A DNA stretch of 64,000 bases from Acaricomes phytoseiuli DSM 14247 (lineage in GTDB: Bacteria; Actinomycetota; Actinomycetes; Actinomycetales; Micrococcaceae). Both the position numbers and the translations under genes were made by a program. The DNA is taken from positions 1 through 64,000 of the forward strand of contig NZ_AQXM01000054.1 in the NCBI RefSeq assembly GCF_000376245.1. Direction: 5' to 3'. This document shows positions 27,046 through 35,989 of this stretch, piece after piece. The notes beneath the pieces were generated by a model. It was given only the letters and a program-made list of their open reading frames with translations, was not told the DNA's origin and searched no databases. Every line of letters begins with the position of its first letter. The first letter of the stretch is position 1.

Positions 27046-28416
27046 ATGGCTGACGAGGAAGACGCTCAGCTGGAGGAAACCGAGCAAAAGCCGGGGGATG
27101 ATCCCGGGCCGGAGGCTAAAGAGACTGAGGAGACTCAGCCGCAGGCTGCGCCCGCGTTGCTCGGCCCGGCCGGTATCGTTGATCCGGCGGGTACCGGTGC
27201 TGTCGCCGGTGCGGTGGTACTTCCCACCAACCTGCCCGAGCCCCCTCCCGGTACCGGGCGACGCAAGGCCCCGGAGGGTTCAGCGGATCACCGGGCCGGG
27301 GATGGCTCGAACCAGAGCTCATCTCAGAACGTTAGCGGTGCCGCCGAGATCGAGTATGTGGGCTGGCAGCCGCGCGGCTCTTCGAGCGAAAACGGAACAA
27401 AATCCTCAGCTGCCTCGGAGGCGCATTCTGCGGATACTACTGACGGATCCGGGCACTATTCTGTCCGTAGACCGCACGAGCCCAGCAAGCCGGAACCTGC
27501 GGCTGCGCTGACTTCGGACCGGCTGCTCAGCGGCCGGGACACCCCTCCGGTGGGCGGCTGGCGGCGCTGGGTTTATGAAGCCAGCTTCGGCTACGTCAAC
27601 CTGGGCGATTCGGACAAGGTCCGCCAGGACCGCGTCATAGCGCACCGGGTCGCCAGCCGGCTAGGAGAGCGCACGCGGTATGTTCCGGTGCTCTCCCGTA
27701 AAGGCGGCGTCGGCAAGACTACGGTCACGATGTTGCTGGGCCTGGTCCTCGCCGAGATGCGCGAAGACCGGGTGATCGCGATGGACGCGAACCCGGATCG
27801 GGGCACGCTCTCCGATCGCTCTCCCGGTCGTGCCGACTACACCGCGCGGGAGCTGCTCAAGAACCGATTTGATGTGGATACCTTGGCGAAGCTCGCCGCT
27901 TATGTTTCCCGGGATGGCTCCAGGCTGGATGTTCTCGCCTCGGATACGGACCCTGCGGTTGCGGAGGCCTTTGACGACGCCGATTACCGCGCGGTCACCG
28001 ATATCCTCAATCATTATTATTCGATTGTCCTCACCGATTCCGGCACGGGCATGGTGCACTCCGTGATGAAGGGCACGCTGGAGAAAGCCGACGCCCTCGT
28101 CCTGGTGTCCGGCGGGAGCGTGGATGAGGCGAGACTTGCTTCGGAGACGCTGTCCTGGCTGGAAGCACATGGCAGGCAGGATCTCGTCTCCCGCGCCGTC
28201 GTGGTGATCAACCTGGCTGCTGGAGATGGCATCCAGGTTGATGTGGATGAAATCGAATCGCACTTCACCTCACGCGTGAAAGCGGTGCTGAGGCTTCCTT
28301 ACGATCGTCACCTGGCAGAAGGTAGCCAGATTCAGCTCAACCGCTTGCGCCCGCAGACCAGGGTGGCAGCGGTGGAGCTTGCCGCTCTGGTGGTTGACGA
28401 GCTGCAAGGGCTCTGA
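27046..28416 (+). CDS. ParA/MinD-like ATPase with a long disordered N-terminus
   Basis: 456 aa from ATG 27046, after GGAGGG. Residues 1 to about 160 are acidic, Pro/Ser/Gly-rich and probably disordered. The ATPase domain follows: YVPVLSRKGGVGKTTVTML (deviant Walker A), AMDANPDRGTLSDR and VLTDSGTGMVHS. This layout (variable tail plus MinD-like domain) resembles EspI-type proteins associated with type VII secretion and other actinobacterial MinD homologues. No ESX gene is in the window, so the partner is unknown. Transcription ends at the 60-bp palindrome. Confidence 0.78.
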   Translation: MADEEDAQLEETEQKPGDDPGPEAKETEETQPQAAPALLGPAGIVDPAGTGAVAGAVVLPTNLPEPPPGTGRRKAPEGSADHRAGDGSNQSSSQNVSGAAEIEYVGWQPRGSSSENGTKSSAASEAHSADTTDGSGHYSVRRPHEPSKPEPAAALTSDRLLSGRDTPPVGGWRRWVYEASFGYVNLGDSDKVRQDRVIAHRVASRLGERTRYVPVLSRKGGVGKTTVTMLLGLVLAEMREDRVIAMDANPDRGTLSDRSPGRADYTARELLKNRFDVDTLAKLAAYVSRDGSRLDVLASDTDPAVAEAFDDADYRAVTDILNHYYSIVLTDSGTGMVHSVMKGTLEKADALVLVSGGSVDEARLASETLSWLEAHGRQDLVSRAVVVINLAAGDGIQVDVDEIESHFTSRVKAVLRLPYDRHLAEGSQIQLNRLRPQTRVAAVELAALVVDELQGL

Positions 28417-28422
28417 CGCTTC

Positions 28423-28482
28423 AAAGGCCCCGGTTCTGCCGGTGACTCCAGATCTGGAGTCACCGGCAGAACCGGGGCCTTT
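28423..28482. terminator. Perfect 60-bp palindrome, bidirectional terminator
   Basis: The two 30-base halves are exact reverse complements (AAAGGCCCCGGTTCTGCCGG... to its complement), centred on AGATCT. It lies between the stops of two convergent genes, six and eight bases away, with A-runs on the left and T-runs on the right, so it works as an intrinsic terminator on both strands. Confidence 0.92.
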
Positions 28483-28490
28483 GCCTTTGC

Positions 28491-30323
28491 TCACTCGCCG
28501 GCGGGCTTCTCCGGCTTCGGTGTGGAGTAGATCTCCTCGACCAGAGCGTCGAAATCCTTGAGGACCTGAGCTCGCTTGATCTTGAGCGAGGGGGTTAGGT
28601 GCCCTGAGGCCTCGGAGAAGTCCGTGGGGACGAGCCGGAAGGACTTGATGGCTTCGGCATGCGAAACGGATTCGTTCGCCCGGTCCACAGTGGCCTGGAT
28701 CGATTCCAGAACCTTTGACTCGCGGATAGCGTCTTCCACCTCGATATCCTTGGCCAGGCCGTGCTGCTCGGCCCACTGCGGCAGCGCCTCCGAGTCCAGA
28801 GTGATCAGGGCAGAGATGAAGGGTTTTCCGTCACCGAGCACGATGCACTGCGAGACCAGGGCATCGGCGCGGATCTGGTCTTCCAGCTGGGCCGGAGCCA
28901 CATTCTTGCCGCCGGCGGTGATGAGGATCTCCTTCTTGCGGCCGGTGATCCGCAGGAAGCCCTCATCGTCCAGCTCGCCGATATCCCCGGTGCGAAACCA
29001 GCCGTCTTCGAAGGTCTCATCGTTGAGCTCCGGGCGGTTGTAGTAGCCCTGCATGACGCAGACGCCCTTGGCCAGCACCTCGCCGTCTTCGGCGACTTTG
29101 ACCGCGTTCCCGGGCAGTGGTTGCCCCACGGTTCCGATCTTCAGCGCATCGGGACGGTTCACGGTGATTGGGGCCGTGGTCTCGGTGAGTCCGTAGCCCT
29201 CCAGCACGGTCAGCCCGATGCCGTGGAAGAAGTGCCCCAACCGCTCGCCCAGCGGCCCGCCGCCGGAAACCGCGTACTGAAGGCTCCCGCCCATGGCCTT
29301 GTGCAGCTTGCTGTAGACGAGTTTGGAGAACAGCCAGTGCTTGGTCTTCAGGCCCAAGGGCACCTGGCCGGATTCTTCGGCTCGGGAATAGGCGATAGCG
29401 GTGTCCACGGCCTTGCCGAAGATCTTGCCTTTGCCGTCGGACTCGGCTTTGAGTACCGCGGAGTTGTAGACCTTCTCGAAAACCCTCGGCACAGCCAGGA
29501 TGTAGGTGGGTTGGAAGCTCTGGAAATCATCCAGGAGGTTCTTGAAGTCCGGGCTGTGCGCTACGCGTGTGCCGCCGGCTAGGTTGAGGATCGAGATGAA
29601 ACGGCCGAAAACGTGAGCCAGCGGTAGGAACATGATGGTTTGCGCGCCCTCTGTGGTCACGATGAAATCATCGATGACTTCGAGTGCGTTGTCCGATAGC
29701 TCCATGAAATTGCCGTGCGTCAGTTCAACGCCTTTGGGTTTGCCGGTGGTTCCGGAGGTGTAGATGACGGTGGCTACATCTCGCAGACCAGGGCCGGAGC
29801 GCAGGGTTTCGACCTCGGCGTCGGGTACTTCCCGACCCGCATCCCGCAGTGCTTCCAGGCCGCCATCGGTCATCTTCCAGACTCCCGTGACTTGGTCCAG
29901 GCCCTCGGCTTCAACCGCTCGTCGGATCGAATCAGTGTGGCTCTCCGCCTCACCGAAAGCCCCCATGGCTCCGGAATCCGAGATGTTCCAGGCGATCTGG
30001 CTGGTGGAGGAGGTCTCGTAGATCGGCACCGATATCGCGCCCGCGTACCAGATCGCGATATCCACTAGAGTCCATTCGTAGCGGGTCCGGGACATGATCC
30101 CGATCCGGTCGCCCGGCTGCACTCCGCTGGCAATCAGCCCCTTCGCCACACCGATGGCCTGTTCACGGAAATCCCGAGCGCTGATATCCCGCCAGCCGCC
30201 GGAACCATCAGGTACCGCGAAGATCGCCCGTTCAGGGGTCTCCTGAGCCATTTTCTCGACATAACTGGTGCAGTTAGCGGTTTCGGATACTTTAGTTGCC
30301 GGTGGAACGGTGATTTCCTGCAC
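28491..30323 (-). CDS. Long-chain fatty acid-CoA ligase (AMP-forming, FadD15-like)
   Basis: 610 aa adenylate-forming enzyme that activates fatty acids to acyl-CoA with ATP. Core motifs: IYTSGTTGKPKGVELTHGNF (P-loop), EGYGLTETTAP, WFRTGDIGELDDEGFLRITGRKKE (hinge, with Asp of TGD and Arg of GRKKE), and a C-terminal catalytic Lys region (SLKIKRAQVLKDF). Length and the KTKHW...SKLHKAMGG region match bacterial long-chain (FadD15/Faa-like) ligases. It is divergent from glk and stands alone, so a general lipid role is more likely than one in the 5-17 kb locus. Confidence 0.9.
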   Translation of the reverse strand: MQEITVPPATKVSETANCTSYVEKMAQETPERAIFAVPDGSGGWRDISARDFREQAIGVAKGLIASGVQPGDRIGIMSRTRYEWTLVDIAIWYAGAISVPIYETSSTSQIAWNISDSGAMGAFGEAESHTDSIRRAVEAEGLDQVTGVWKMTDGGLEALRDAGREVPDAEVETLRSGPGLRDVATVIYTSGTTGKPKGVELTHGNFMELSDNALEVIDDFIVTTEGAQTIMFLPLAHVFGRFISILNLAGGTRVAHSPDFKNLLDDFQSFQPTYILAVPRVFEKVYNSAVLKAESDGKGKIFGKAVDTAIAYSRAEESGQVPLGLKTKHWLFSKLVYSKLHKAMGGSLQYAVSGGGPLGERLGHFFHGIGLTVLEGYGLTETTAPITVNRPDALKIGTVGQPLPGNAVKVAEDGEVLAKGVCVMQGYYNRPELNDETFEDGWFRTGDIGELDDEGFLRITGRKKEILITAGGKNVAPAQLEDQIRADALVSQCIVLGDGKPFISALITLDSEALPQWAEQHGLAKDIEVEDAIRESKVLESIQATVDRANESVSHAEAIKSFRLVPTDFSEASGHLTPSLKIKRAQVLKDFDALVEEIYSTPKPEKPAGE

Positions 30324-30491
30324 GATAGCTCCCTTGCATATCTTCGGCCGGTCCAGGGGCTGACGGAGCGCTGCTTCGAGCGAACCTTCAGATTACTGGC
30401 CGGTAACTTGTAGTCTGCCATACCGTCCCGCGCTGACCAATGCCGATGAGAACAGAAATCATCGCGAGATCTCCTCTTAGAATGATCCCTG

Positions 30492-31535
30492 ATGAGCACA
30501 CCGATATCGCCTTCGACGGGCCGTATGAGTAAAAATTCAGCCCCCCGTGATGCTTCCGGGCCGCTGGCCATCGGCGTCGATATCGGCGGCACCAAAGTTG
30601 CCGCCGGAGTAGTCGACTGTCAGGGCCGGATTCTAGCTTCGGCACGTCGCCCGACGGAAGGCCACAACCCCCGGGGCGTGGAACGGACCATCCTCGAACT
30701 CGTCACCGAGCTGAGCGCGGACCATCGGGTAGCGCCCGGCACCGGAGCCGCCAGAATCGCATCGGTGGGGGTCGGGGCAGCGGGTTGGATAGATTTGGCG
30801 GGCGGTACGGTGCTTTTCAGCCCTCATCTGGCTTGGCGCAACGAACCGCTGCGCGCCAATCTCGAGCAATTGCTGGAGCGACCGGTCGCGCTCAGCAATG
30901 ACGCCGATGCTGCAGCCTGGGCGGAGTGGAAGTTCGGTGCTGGCCGGGGAGAGAGCCGCATGGTCTGCATCACCCTGGGCACCGGGATCGGCGGAGCCGT
31001 GGTGATGGACGGTCAGGTGGAACGAGGCCGTTTCGGCGTGGCCGGGGAGTTCGGTCATCAGATCATCATGCCGGGTGGGAATCGCTGTGAATGCGGGAAT
31101 CGAGGCTGTTGGGAGCAGTACGCCTCGGGCAACGCCCTGGGGCGGGAGGCCCGGGAACTGGCCCAGGCCAACTCCCCGGTGGCCCAGGAACTGCTCCGGG
31201 CGGTCGACGGCGTCCCTGCGGAGATCACCGGTGCGGTAGTCACGGAGCTGGCCAGAGGCGGTGACCCGACATCGATCGAGCTGATGAAGGACATCGGCTC
31301 TTGGCTGGGCTTGGGTTTAGCGAACCTCGCCGCGGCGCTGGATCCGGGCCGGTTTGTGATCGGCGGCGGTCTGAGCGAGGCCGGCGAACTGCTCCTGGCC
31401 CCGACCCGGCGCGCCTTCCGCAGGCACCTCACGGGGCGCGGCTTCAGGCCCGAAGCCGAGATCACTATCGCGGAACTGGGCCCAGATGCCGGGCTGATCG
31501 GGGCGGCGGATCTCTCCCGCCAGCCTGCGTCCTGA
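30492..31535 (+). CDS. glk: ROK-family glucokinase
   Basis: 347 aa. Phosphorylates glucose to glucose 6-phosphate in the cytoplasm. ATP site: IGVDIGGTKVAAGVVD near residue 26. Sugar site: ALSNDADAAAWAEW with catalytic Asp. The ROK zinc site CECGNRGCWEQYASG follows GEFGHQIIMPGGNR. A TAGAAT -10-like hexamer lies 9 bases before the ATG and no ribosome-binding site is evident, so the transcript may be leaderless. A second in-frame ATG at 30525 is possible. Confidence 0.9.
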   Translation: MSTPISPSTGRMSKNSAPRDASGPLAIGVDIGGTKVAAGVVDCQGRILASARRPTEGHNPRGVERTILELVTELSADHRVAPGTGAARIASVGVGAAGWIDLAGGTVLFSPHLAWRNEPLRANLEQLLERPVALSNDADAAAWAEWKFGAGRGESRMVCITLGTGIGGAVVMDGQVERGRFGVAGEFGHQIIMPGGNRCECGNRGCWEQYASGNALGREARELAQANSPVAQELLRAVDGVPAEITGAVVTELARGGDPTSIELMKDIGSWLGLGLANLAAALDPGRFVIGGGLSEAGELLLAPTRRAFRRHLTGRGFRPEAEITIAELGPDAGLIGAADLSRQPAS

Positions 31536-31589
31536 TCCGGATACTCCGGAACTGCTTCGGCACTCTAGAGCCGATCCTTGAGGGTAAGT

Positions 31590-32168
31590 TCAGACCTCGG
31601 CTCCATCGCCGTCACTACGCTTGCGATTGGCCGGTAACCGGTAGATCAGGTAACCGACGCCTGCCAGGAAAGCCAGGATCAGAGCGGTGATGACCACTGC
31701 GGGAACAGTTCTCCAGAACAGCGCGCAGAACAGCAAAGCGATCGGCGCGCCCGCCGCGCCGGTCCACACCAGAACTAGGGCCGGCTGAACCGCGCTTAAC
31801 GGCGTGGGCATCGGCGGCTCGAACTCTTCATCATCGGCGTCCTCTGCCAGGCTGTAATCCCTGGGGCCATGCGCGTGCTTCCCCATTCCGGGGTCTGTGA
31901 AGCCGGCATCCGTGCTGTGTTCCGGGAAGTTGTTGACCGGGGGGCGGTGAACCCCTAATGGGTCGAAATCATTGAAGCGCCGTGATTCCTCAGCCGGCTC
32001 ATCCGGCCTTCGGTCGGAGTCCTCTGCGCTCGTTTCAGGGATCGCGAACATCGCGCTATCCGGATCCGAGCGCAGTCGGCCCACGAGATCTTGCCAGGCC
32101 TGCTCCTCAGCGCCTCCCGTGCCCTCCGAGGGCTCTGAACGTTCCCGGTCATCGGGGCGGTCAGCCAT
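31590..32168 (-). CDS. Small two-helix membrane protein of unknown function
   Basis: 192 aa from ATG 32168, placed by GGAGGAG upstream. The first 120 residues are acidic and disordered, with many Pro/Asp/Glu. Two hydrophobic helices follow (about 135-160 and 163-182), then a basic KRKRS tail. No domain is recognised. The start overlaps the end of the esterase gene by eight bases, so the pair is translationally coupled. Confidence 0.75.
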   Translation of the reverse strand: MADRPDDRERSEPSEGTGGAEEQAWQDLVGRLRSDPDSAMFAIPETSAEDSDRRPDEPAEESRRFNDFDPLGVHRPPVNNFPEHSTDAGFTDPGMGKHAHGPRDYSLAEDADDEEFEPPMPTPLSAVQPALVLVWTGAAGAPIALLFCALFWRTVPAVVITALILAFLAGVGYLIYRLPANRKRSDGDGAEV

Positions 32169-32961
32169 GCTTCTCCTCCGCGCTCTCCAAATCGAGCAGT
32201 GCTCGGATGGTTTCTGTGATTTCCTGGAAGAACAATTTCGTGCGGGAGAAAATTTCGCCCGCATCGTGATCCAGCGTAGCCACGTGGTAACTGTTGCGCA
32301 GCACGATGGTGCGCACCTCTCTGCTGCTGACCCGGCCCTGGATGATCCTGCTGGATCGGGGGCTGACCACGTGGTCCACTTCGGAACGGAACAGGGTCAG
32401 AGGGGCATGCACCTTGTACAACTTCGGACGGGTGTCCTTCAGCAGCAGACACAGCTGACGCACGGCCGCCACGGGAGTGCGCGAATACGCATACTCAGTC
32501 ATCCCGGGCCGCAGGATGTCATCGCCGATCGAGGGGACGCTCGGCGCGATATGCCGGAGCAGCCCGGCGAGCCCGGCCAGCGGAGAATCCACTGCCATCA
32601 CCGGATTCACTAGTGCCAGCCCGGCCACAGGGTGATGTTCGGCTAAGCGGAGCGCGAGGGCCCCGCCCATGGACAGCCCCGCGACGAAGACGGCATCGCA
32701 ATGACTCGCCAGATCCAAGTAAGCCGCTTCGATATCGGTGTACCAGCGCTGCCAGGATACGTCGATGAGATCCTGCCACTGGGTGCCGTGGCCGGTGAGC
32801 AGTGGCATCGATACCGTGAAGCCGGCTTCGGCGAGATCCTCGGCCCAGGGCCGGATGCTTTCTGGCGAACCGGTGAAGCCATGGGATAGTACAACCCCGT
32901 AGCGTGCCAGCCCGCCGTGCCCTCGGCGGTGCAAAGGGGCGTGCAGTGCTTGATGGGCCAT
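32161..32961 (-). CDS. Carboxylesterase / monoacylglycerol lipase-like alpha/beta hydrolase
   Basis: 266 aa, similar in layout to Est30-type carboxylesterases. The oxyanion region is VLSHGFTGSPESIRPWAE, the nucleophile Ser lies in GLSMGGALALRLA, the acid Asp in FRSEVDHVVSP and the His in NSYHVATLDHD. It hydrolyses short or medium acyl esters. No signal peptide. It sits upstream of the small membrane protein and divergent to the acyltransferase, suggesting local lipid turnover. Confidence 0.87.
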   Translation of the reverse strand: MAHQALHAPLHRRGHGGLARYGVVLSHGFTGSPESIRPWAEDLAEAGFTVSMPLLTGHGTQWQDLIDVSWQRWYTDIEAAYLDLASHCDAVFVAGLSMGGALALRLAEHHPVAGLALVNPVMAVDSPLAGLAGLLRHIAPSVPSIGDDILRPGMTEYAYSRTPVAAVRQLCLLLKDTRPKLYKVHAPLTLFRSEVDHVVSPRSSRIIQGRVSSREVRTIVLRNSYHVATLDHDAGEIFSRTKLFFQEITETIRALLDLESAEEKHG

Positions 32962-33201
32962 ACGGTATCTCCATGATGCGGGGCCGGTGCTGAACTGACC
33001 TGAACTGTGATTCGCTCAAGATCCTGCTCAGAATAGTCTATCCAGCCATCGAGTTCTCCAGCTCGAGGAGCTCCAGCTGAGTGTTCAGTTCGGCGGGTGC
33101 ATTATGCTTTTTGTGCAGGCCGGGCTCCGACGCTCCGGAAGAGTCGCGGCCGGTGCTTACGCAGCAGAAACGGCAGCGATATCGGGGGAGAGGCAGGCCA
33201 C

Positions 33202-33930
33202 GTGTTCTACTGGGTGATGAAGCGTATTGTCCTCGGCCCTTTGCTCAGACTGCTGTTCCGACCGTGGACCAAAGGCCTGGATCATGTGCCCGCCCATGGC
33301 GCTGCGATTCTGGCGAGCAACCACCTCTCTTTCTCTGATTCAATCTTCATGACGCTGATGGTTCCTCGGCCGGTGGTCTTCCTTGCCAAATCGGACTACT
33401 TCACCGGCCGTGGCATCAAAGGCCGGCTTACCGCGCTCTTTTTCCGGATGACCAATCAGCTGCCGATGGACCGCTCCGGAGGTGCGGCCTCGGCGCAGTC
33501 TCTCGACACCGGAACCGATGTGCTCGTCCACGGCGGACTGCTGGGCATCTATCCGGAGGGGACCCGCAGCCCGGATGGAAAGCTCTACCGGGGGAAGCTG
33601 GGAGTGGCGAAGCTGGCACTGAGCGCAGAGGTGCCGGTGATCCCGGTGGCGATGATCGGCACCGATAAGGTTCAGCCGATCGGCCGGCGGATTCCTAATA
33701 TCCGTAGAGTCGGCGTGATCTTCGGCGAGCCTCTGGACTTCAGCCGTTACCACGGCATGAGCGAGGATCCCTTCGTCCAGCGCGCGGTCACCGATGAGAT
33801 CATGTACGAGCTTATGCGGCTTTCCGGCCAGGACTATGTCGACGTCTATGCCGCTGCGATGAAGGCTGCTGCGGCCGCGCCTGAGCAGCTTGCGGATTCC
33901 GCAGAGGCTCCGCGCTCCGGTGCTGTGTGA
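33202..33930 (+). CDS. 1-acyl-glycerol-3-phosphate acyltransferase (PlsC-like)
   Basis: 242 aa from GTG 33202; the frame is open for 35 codons upstream but family homology begins at VMKRIVLGPLLRLLF. It makes phosphatidic acid from lysophosphatidic acid at the membrane. Block I NHLSFSD (HX4D) gives the catalytic His/Asp, and block III YPEGTRSPDG the phosphate site. The Ala-rich C-terminal tail is not conserved. Confidence 0.88.
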   Translation: MFYWVMKRIVLGPLLRLLFRPWTKGLDHVPAHGAAILASNHLSFSDSIFMTLMVPRPVVFLAKSDYFTGRGIKGRLTALFFRMTNQLPMDRSGGAASAQSLDTGTDVLVHGGLLGIYPEGTRSPDGKLYRGKLGVAKLALSAEVPVIPVAMIGTDKVQPIGRRIPNIRRVGVIFGEPLDFSRYHGMSEDPFVQRAVTDEIMYELMRLSGQDYVDVYAAAMKAAAAAPEQLADSAEAPRSGAV

Positions 33931-33996
33931 CGAAATTCGCGGGCCCGGTACAGCCGGTCGGTAACCCCTTGCGCCTTCACGGACTAGGCTTAGGGT

Positions 33997-35367
33997 GTGC
34001 GCGAACTTCAAGATTCTTCTCTCAGCTCCCTGGATGCGATGCCGGACCTCGATGCCTGGCGCAAACTCACGGCCCTGCAGCAGCCCACCTGGGCTGATCC
34101 GGAGGCGTATCAAGACGCGCTCCACGAGCTATCATCGCTTCCGCCACTGGTTTTCGCCGGTGAGGTCGATGTCCTGCGGGAGCGACTTGCTGCTGCGGCA
34201 TCAGGGGAAGCTTTTCTGCTCCAGGGCGGGGACTGCGCGGAGACCTTCGACGGCGCAACCGCAGACAAGATCAGCTCCCGGGTCAAGACCATCCTGCAGA
34301 TGGCGGTGGTGCTGACCTACGGCGCCTCCCTGCCGGTCGTAAAAATGGGTCGGATGGCCGGGCAGTTCACTAAGCCGCGCTCTTCGGATATGGAGACCCG
34401 TGACGGCGTGACCCTGCCCGCTTACCGAGGAGATATGGTCAACGGCTACGAGTTCACCTCAGAATCCCGCCGACACGATGCTTCCCGGATGGTCCGGGGG
34501 TACCACACTTCGGCCTCGACGCTGAACCTGATCCGGGCCTTTACCCAGGGTGGATTCGCGGATCTGCGTCTCGTACATCACTGGAATAAAGGATTCACAC
34601 AGAATCCTGCACACGCCCGCTACGAGTCCTTGGCCGCGCAGATCGACCGCGCCATCCGGTTCATGGAGGCGTGCGGCTCGGACTTCGAAGCGCTCAAGCG
34701 CACCGAGTTTTTCGCGAGCCATGAGGCGCTGTTGCTGGACTATGAGCGGGTGCTGACTCGCATCGACTCCCGCACCGGATTGCCCTATGCTACGAGCGGT
34801 CACTTCCTCTGGATCGGTGAACGGACGCGGCAGCTCGATGGTGCCCATGTGGACTTCCTGTCCAAAGTGCGCAATCCGATCGGAGTCAAGCTCGGCCCGC
34901 AGACCAGCATCGATGATGCGCTGCGGCTCATTGACGTCCTGGACCCGCAACGCGAACCCGGGCGGCTGACTTTCATCACCCGGATGGGTGCCCAGAACAT
35001 CCGGCAGAAACTGCCGGCCCTGGTCAAGAAAGTCACCGAGTCCGGGGCCAAGGTGCTCTGGGTGACCGACCCGATGCACGGCAACACGGTGACTTCGCCG
35101 AACGGGTACAAGACCCGCCGCTTCGACGATGTCATGGAGGAAGTGCGCGGTTTCTTCGAAGTGCACCGGGAACTCGGCACATTCCCCGGCGGCCTGCATG
35201 TGGAAATGACCGGTGACGATGTCGCAGAATGCCTGGGCGGAGCCGATCCGGTGGACCAGGAAGCCTTCCTGAGTCGCTACGAGTCCGTCTGTGATCCCAG
35301 GCTCAACCATATGCAGTCGCTGGAGATGGCCTTCCTGGTCTCGGGCGCACTGGCCCAGCAGGCCTAA
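33997..35367 (+). CDS. aroG: Class II 3-deoxy-7-phosphoheptulonate (DAHP) synthase
   Basis: 456 aa. First step of the shikimate pathway: phosphoenolpyruvate plus erythrose 4-phosphate to DAHP. Plant/mycobacterial-type motifs: FLLQGGDCAETF, GRMAGQFTKPRS, GDMVNGYEF, WVTDPMHGNT and GGLHVEMTGDDVAECLGG, with metal-binding Cys, His, Glu and Asp residues present. TAGGCT ends 6 bases before the GTG and there is no Shine-Dalgarno sequence, so initiation may be leaderless. The neighbours downstream (kinase, HTH, prenyl synthase) match the mycobacterial aroG-pknL region. Confidence 0.95.
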   Translation: MRELQDSSLSSLDAMPDLDAWRKLTALQQPTWADPEAYQDALHELSSLPPLVFAGEVDVLRERLAAAASGEAFLLQGGDCAETFDGATADKISSRVKTILQMAVVLTYGASLPVVKMGRMAGQFTKPRSSDMETRDGVTLPAYRGDMVNGYEFTSESRRHDASRMVRGYHTSASTLNLIRAFTQGGFADLRLVHHWNKGFTQNPAHARYESLAAQIDRAIRFMEACGSDFEALKRTEFFASHEALLLDYERVLTRIDSRTGLPYATSGHFLWIGERTRQLDGAHVDFLSKVRNPIGVKLGPQTSIDDALRLIDVLDPQREPGRLTFITRMGAQNIRQKLPALVKKVTESGAKVLWVTDPMHGNTVTSPNGYKTRRFDDVMEEVRGFFEVHRELGTFPGGLHVEMTGDDVAECLGGADPVDQEAFLSRYESVCDPRLNHMQSLEMAFLVSGALAQQA

Positions 35368-35372
35368 CGGCG

Positions 35373-35966
35373 GTGGAGCCGGTACCCCAGCTCGTGGTCG
35401 CCGACGCTGCGGCGTGACGCACCTGGCTGGAGCGCAATGAGTCAGCGTCCGCAGGGGTGTGGCTGATCCTGGCGAAGAAGGGCACTTCGGATCCGACCTC
35501 GCTGAACTATCAGCAGGCGCTCGAAGAGGCTCTGTGCAGCGGCTGGATCGATGGCCGCCGTCAGGCCGTCGACCGTGCGGTCTTCCAGCAGCATTTCACC
35601 CCGCGCCGAGCCGCCTCGGTATGGTCTCTGCGCAATACCGGTATCGTCACCTCGCTGATCAAGGCCGGGAGGATGCGCGCCCGTGGGCAGGAGGAGATCG
35701 ACCGGGCTCAAGCCGATGGCCGCTGGGGGCAGGCGTATGCGGGCCAGGCTGCAGCGGAGGTGCCCGAGGATCTCGCTATGGCATTGCGCGCTTCACCCGG
35801 TCTCGCCGAGCGTTTTGAAGGACTGAGCCGGAGTGATCGCTATGCCGTGATTCACCGGGTGGTCACGGCGCGCACCGAGGCCACCCGGCAGAACCGGATC
35901 AGGCGATGCCTTGAGAATCTTGAGGGGCCAGCCGGGAGCTCCGCAGTGGGCAAAACCGCGCCCTGA
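35373..35966 (+). pseudogene. YdeI/OmpD-associated family gene with an in-frame stop
   Basis: From GTG 35373, five bases after the DAHP synthase stop, the frame reads VEPVPQLVVADAAA, then TGA at 35415-35417, then RTWLERNESASAGVWLILAKKG. Family members have Trp at the stop position (TGG to TGA). The rest is intact to 35966: EEALCSGWIDG, QHFTPRRAASVWS, and a C-terminal R-rich helix. An alternative start at GTG 35457 would skip the break but loses the conserved first strand. Function in the family is poorly known (stress and peptide resistance have been proposed). Confidence 0.7.
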
Positions 35967-35989
35967 CCGGCTTCAGACCACGGTCAGGG
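35961..35989. terminator. Hairpin spanning two convergent stop codons
   Basis: CCCTGACC (35961-35968) pairs with GGTCAGGG (35982-35989). It covers the stops of the YdeI-family gene and the kinase gene. Stem 8 bp, no clear U-tract. Confidence 0.4.
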
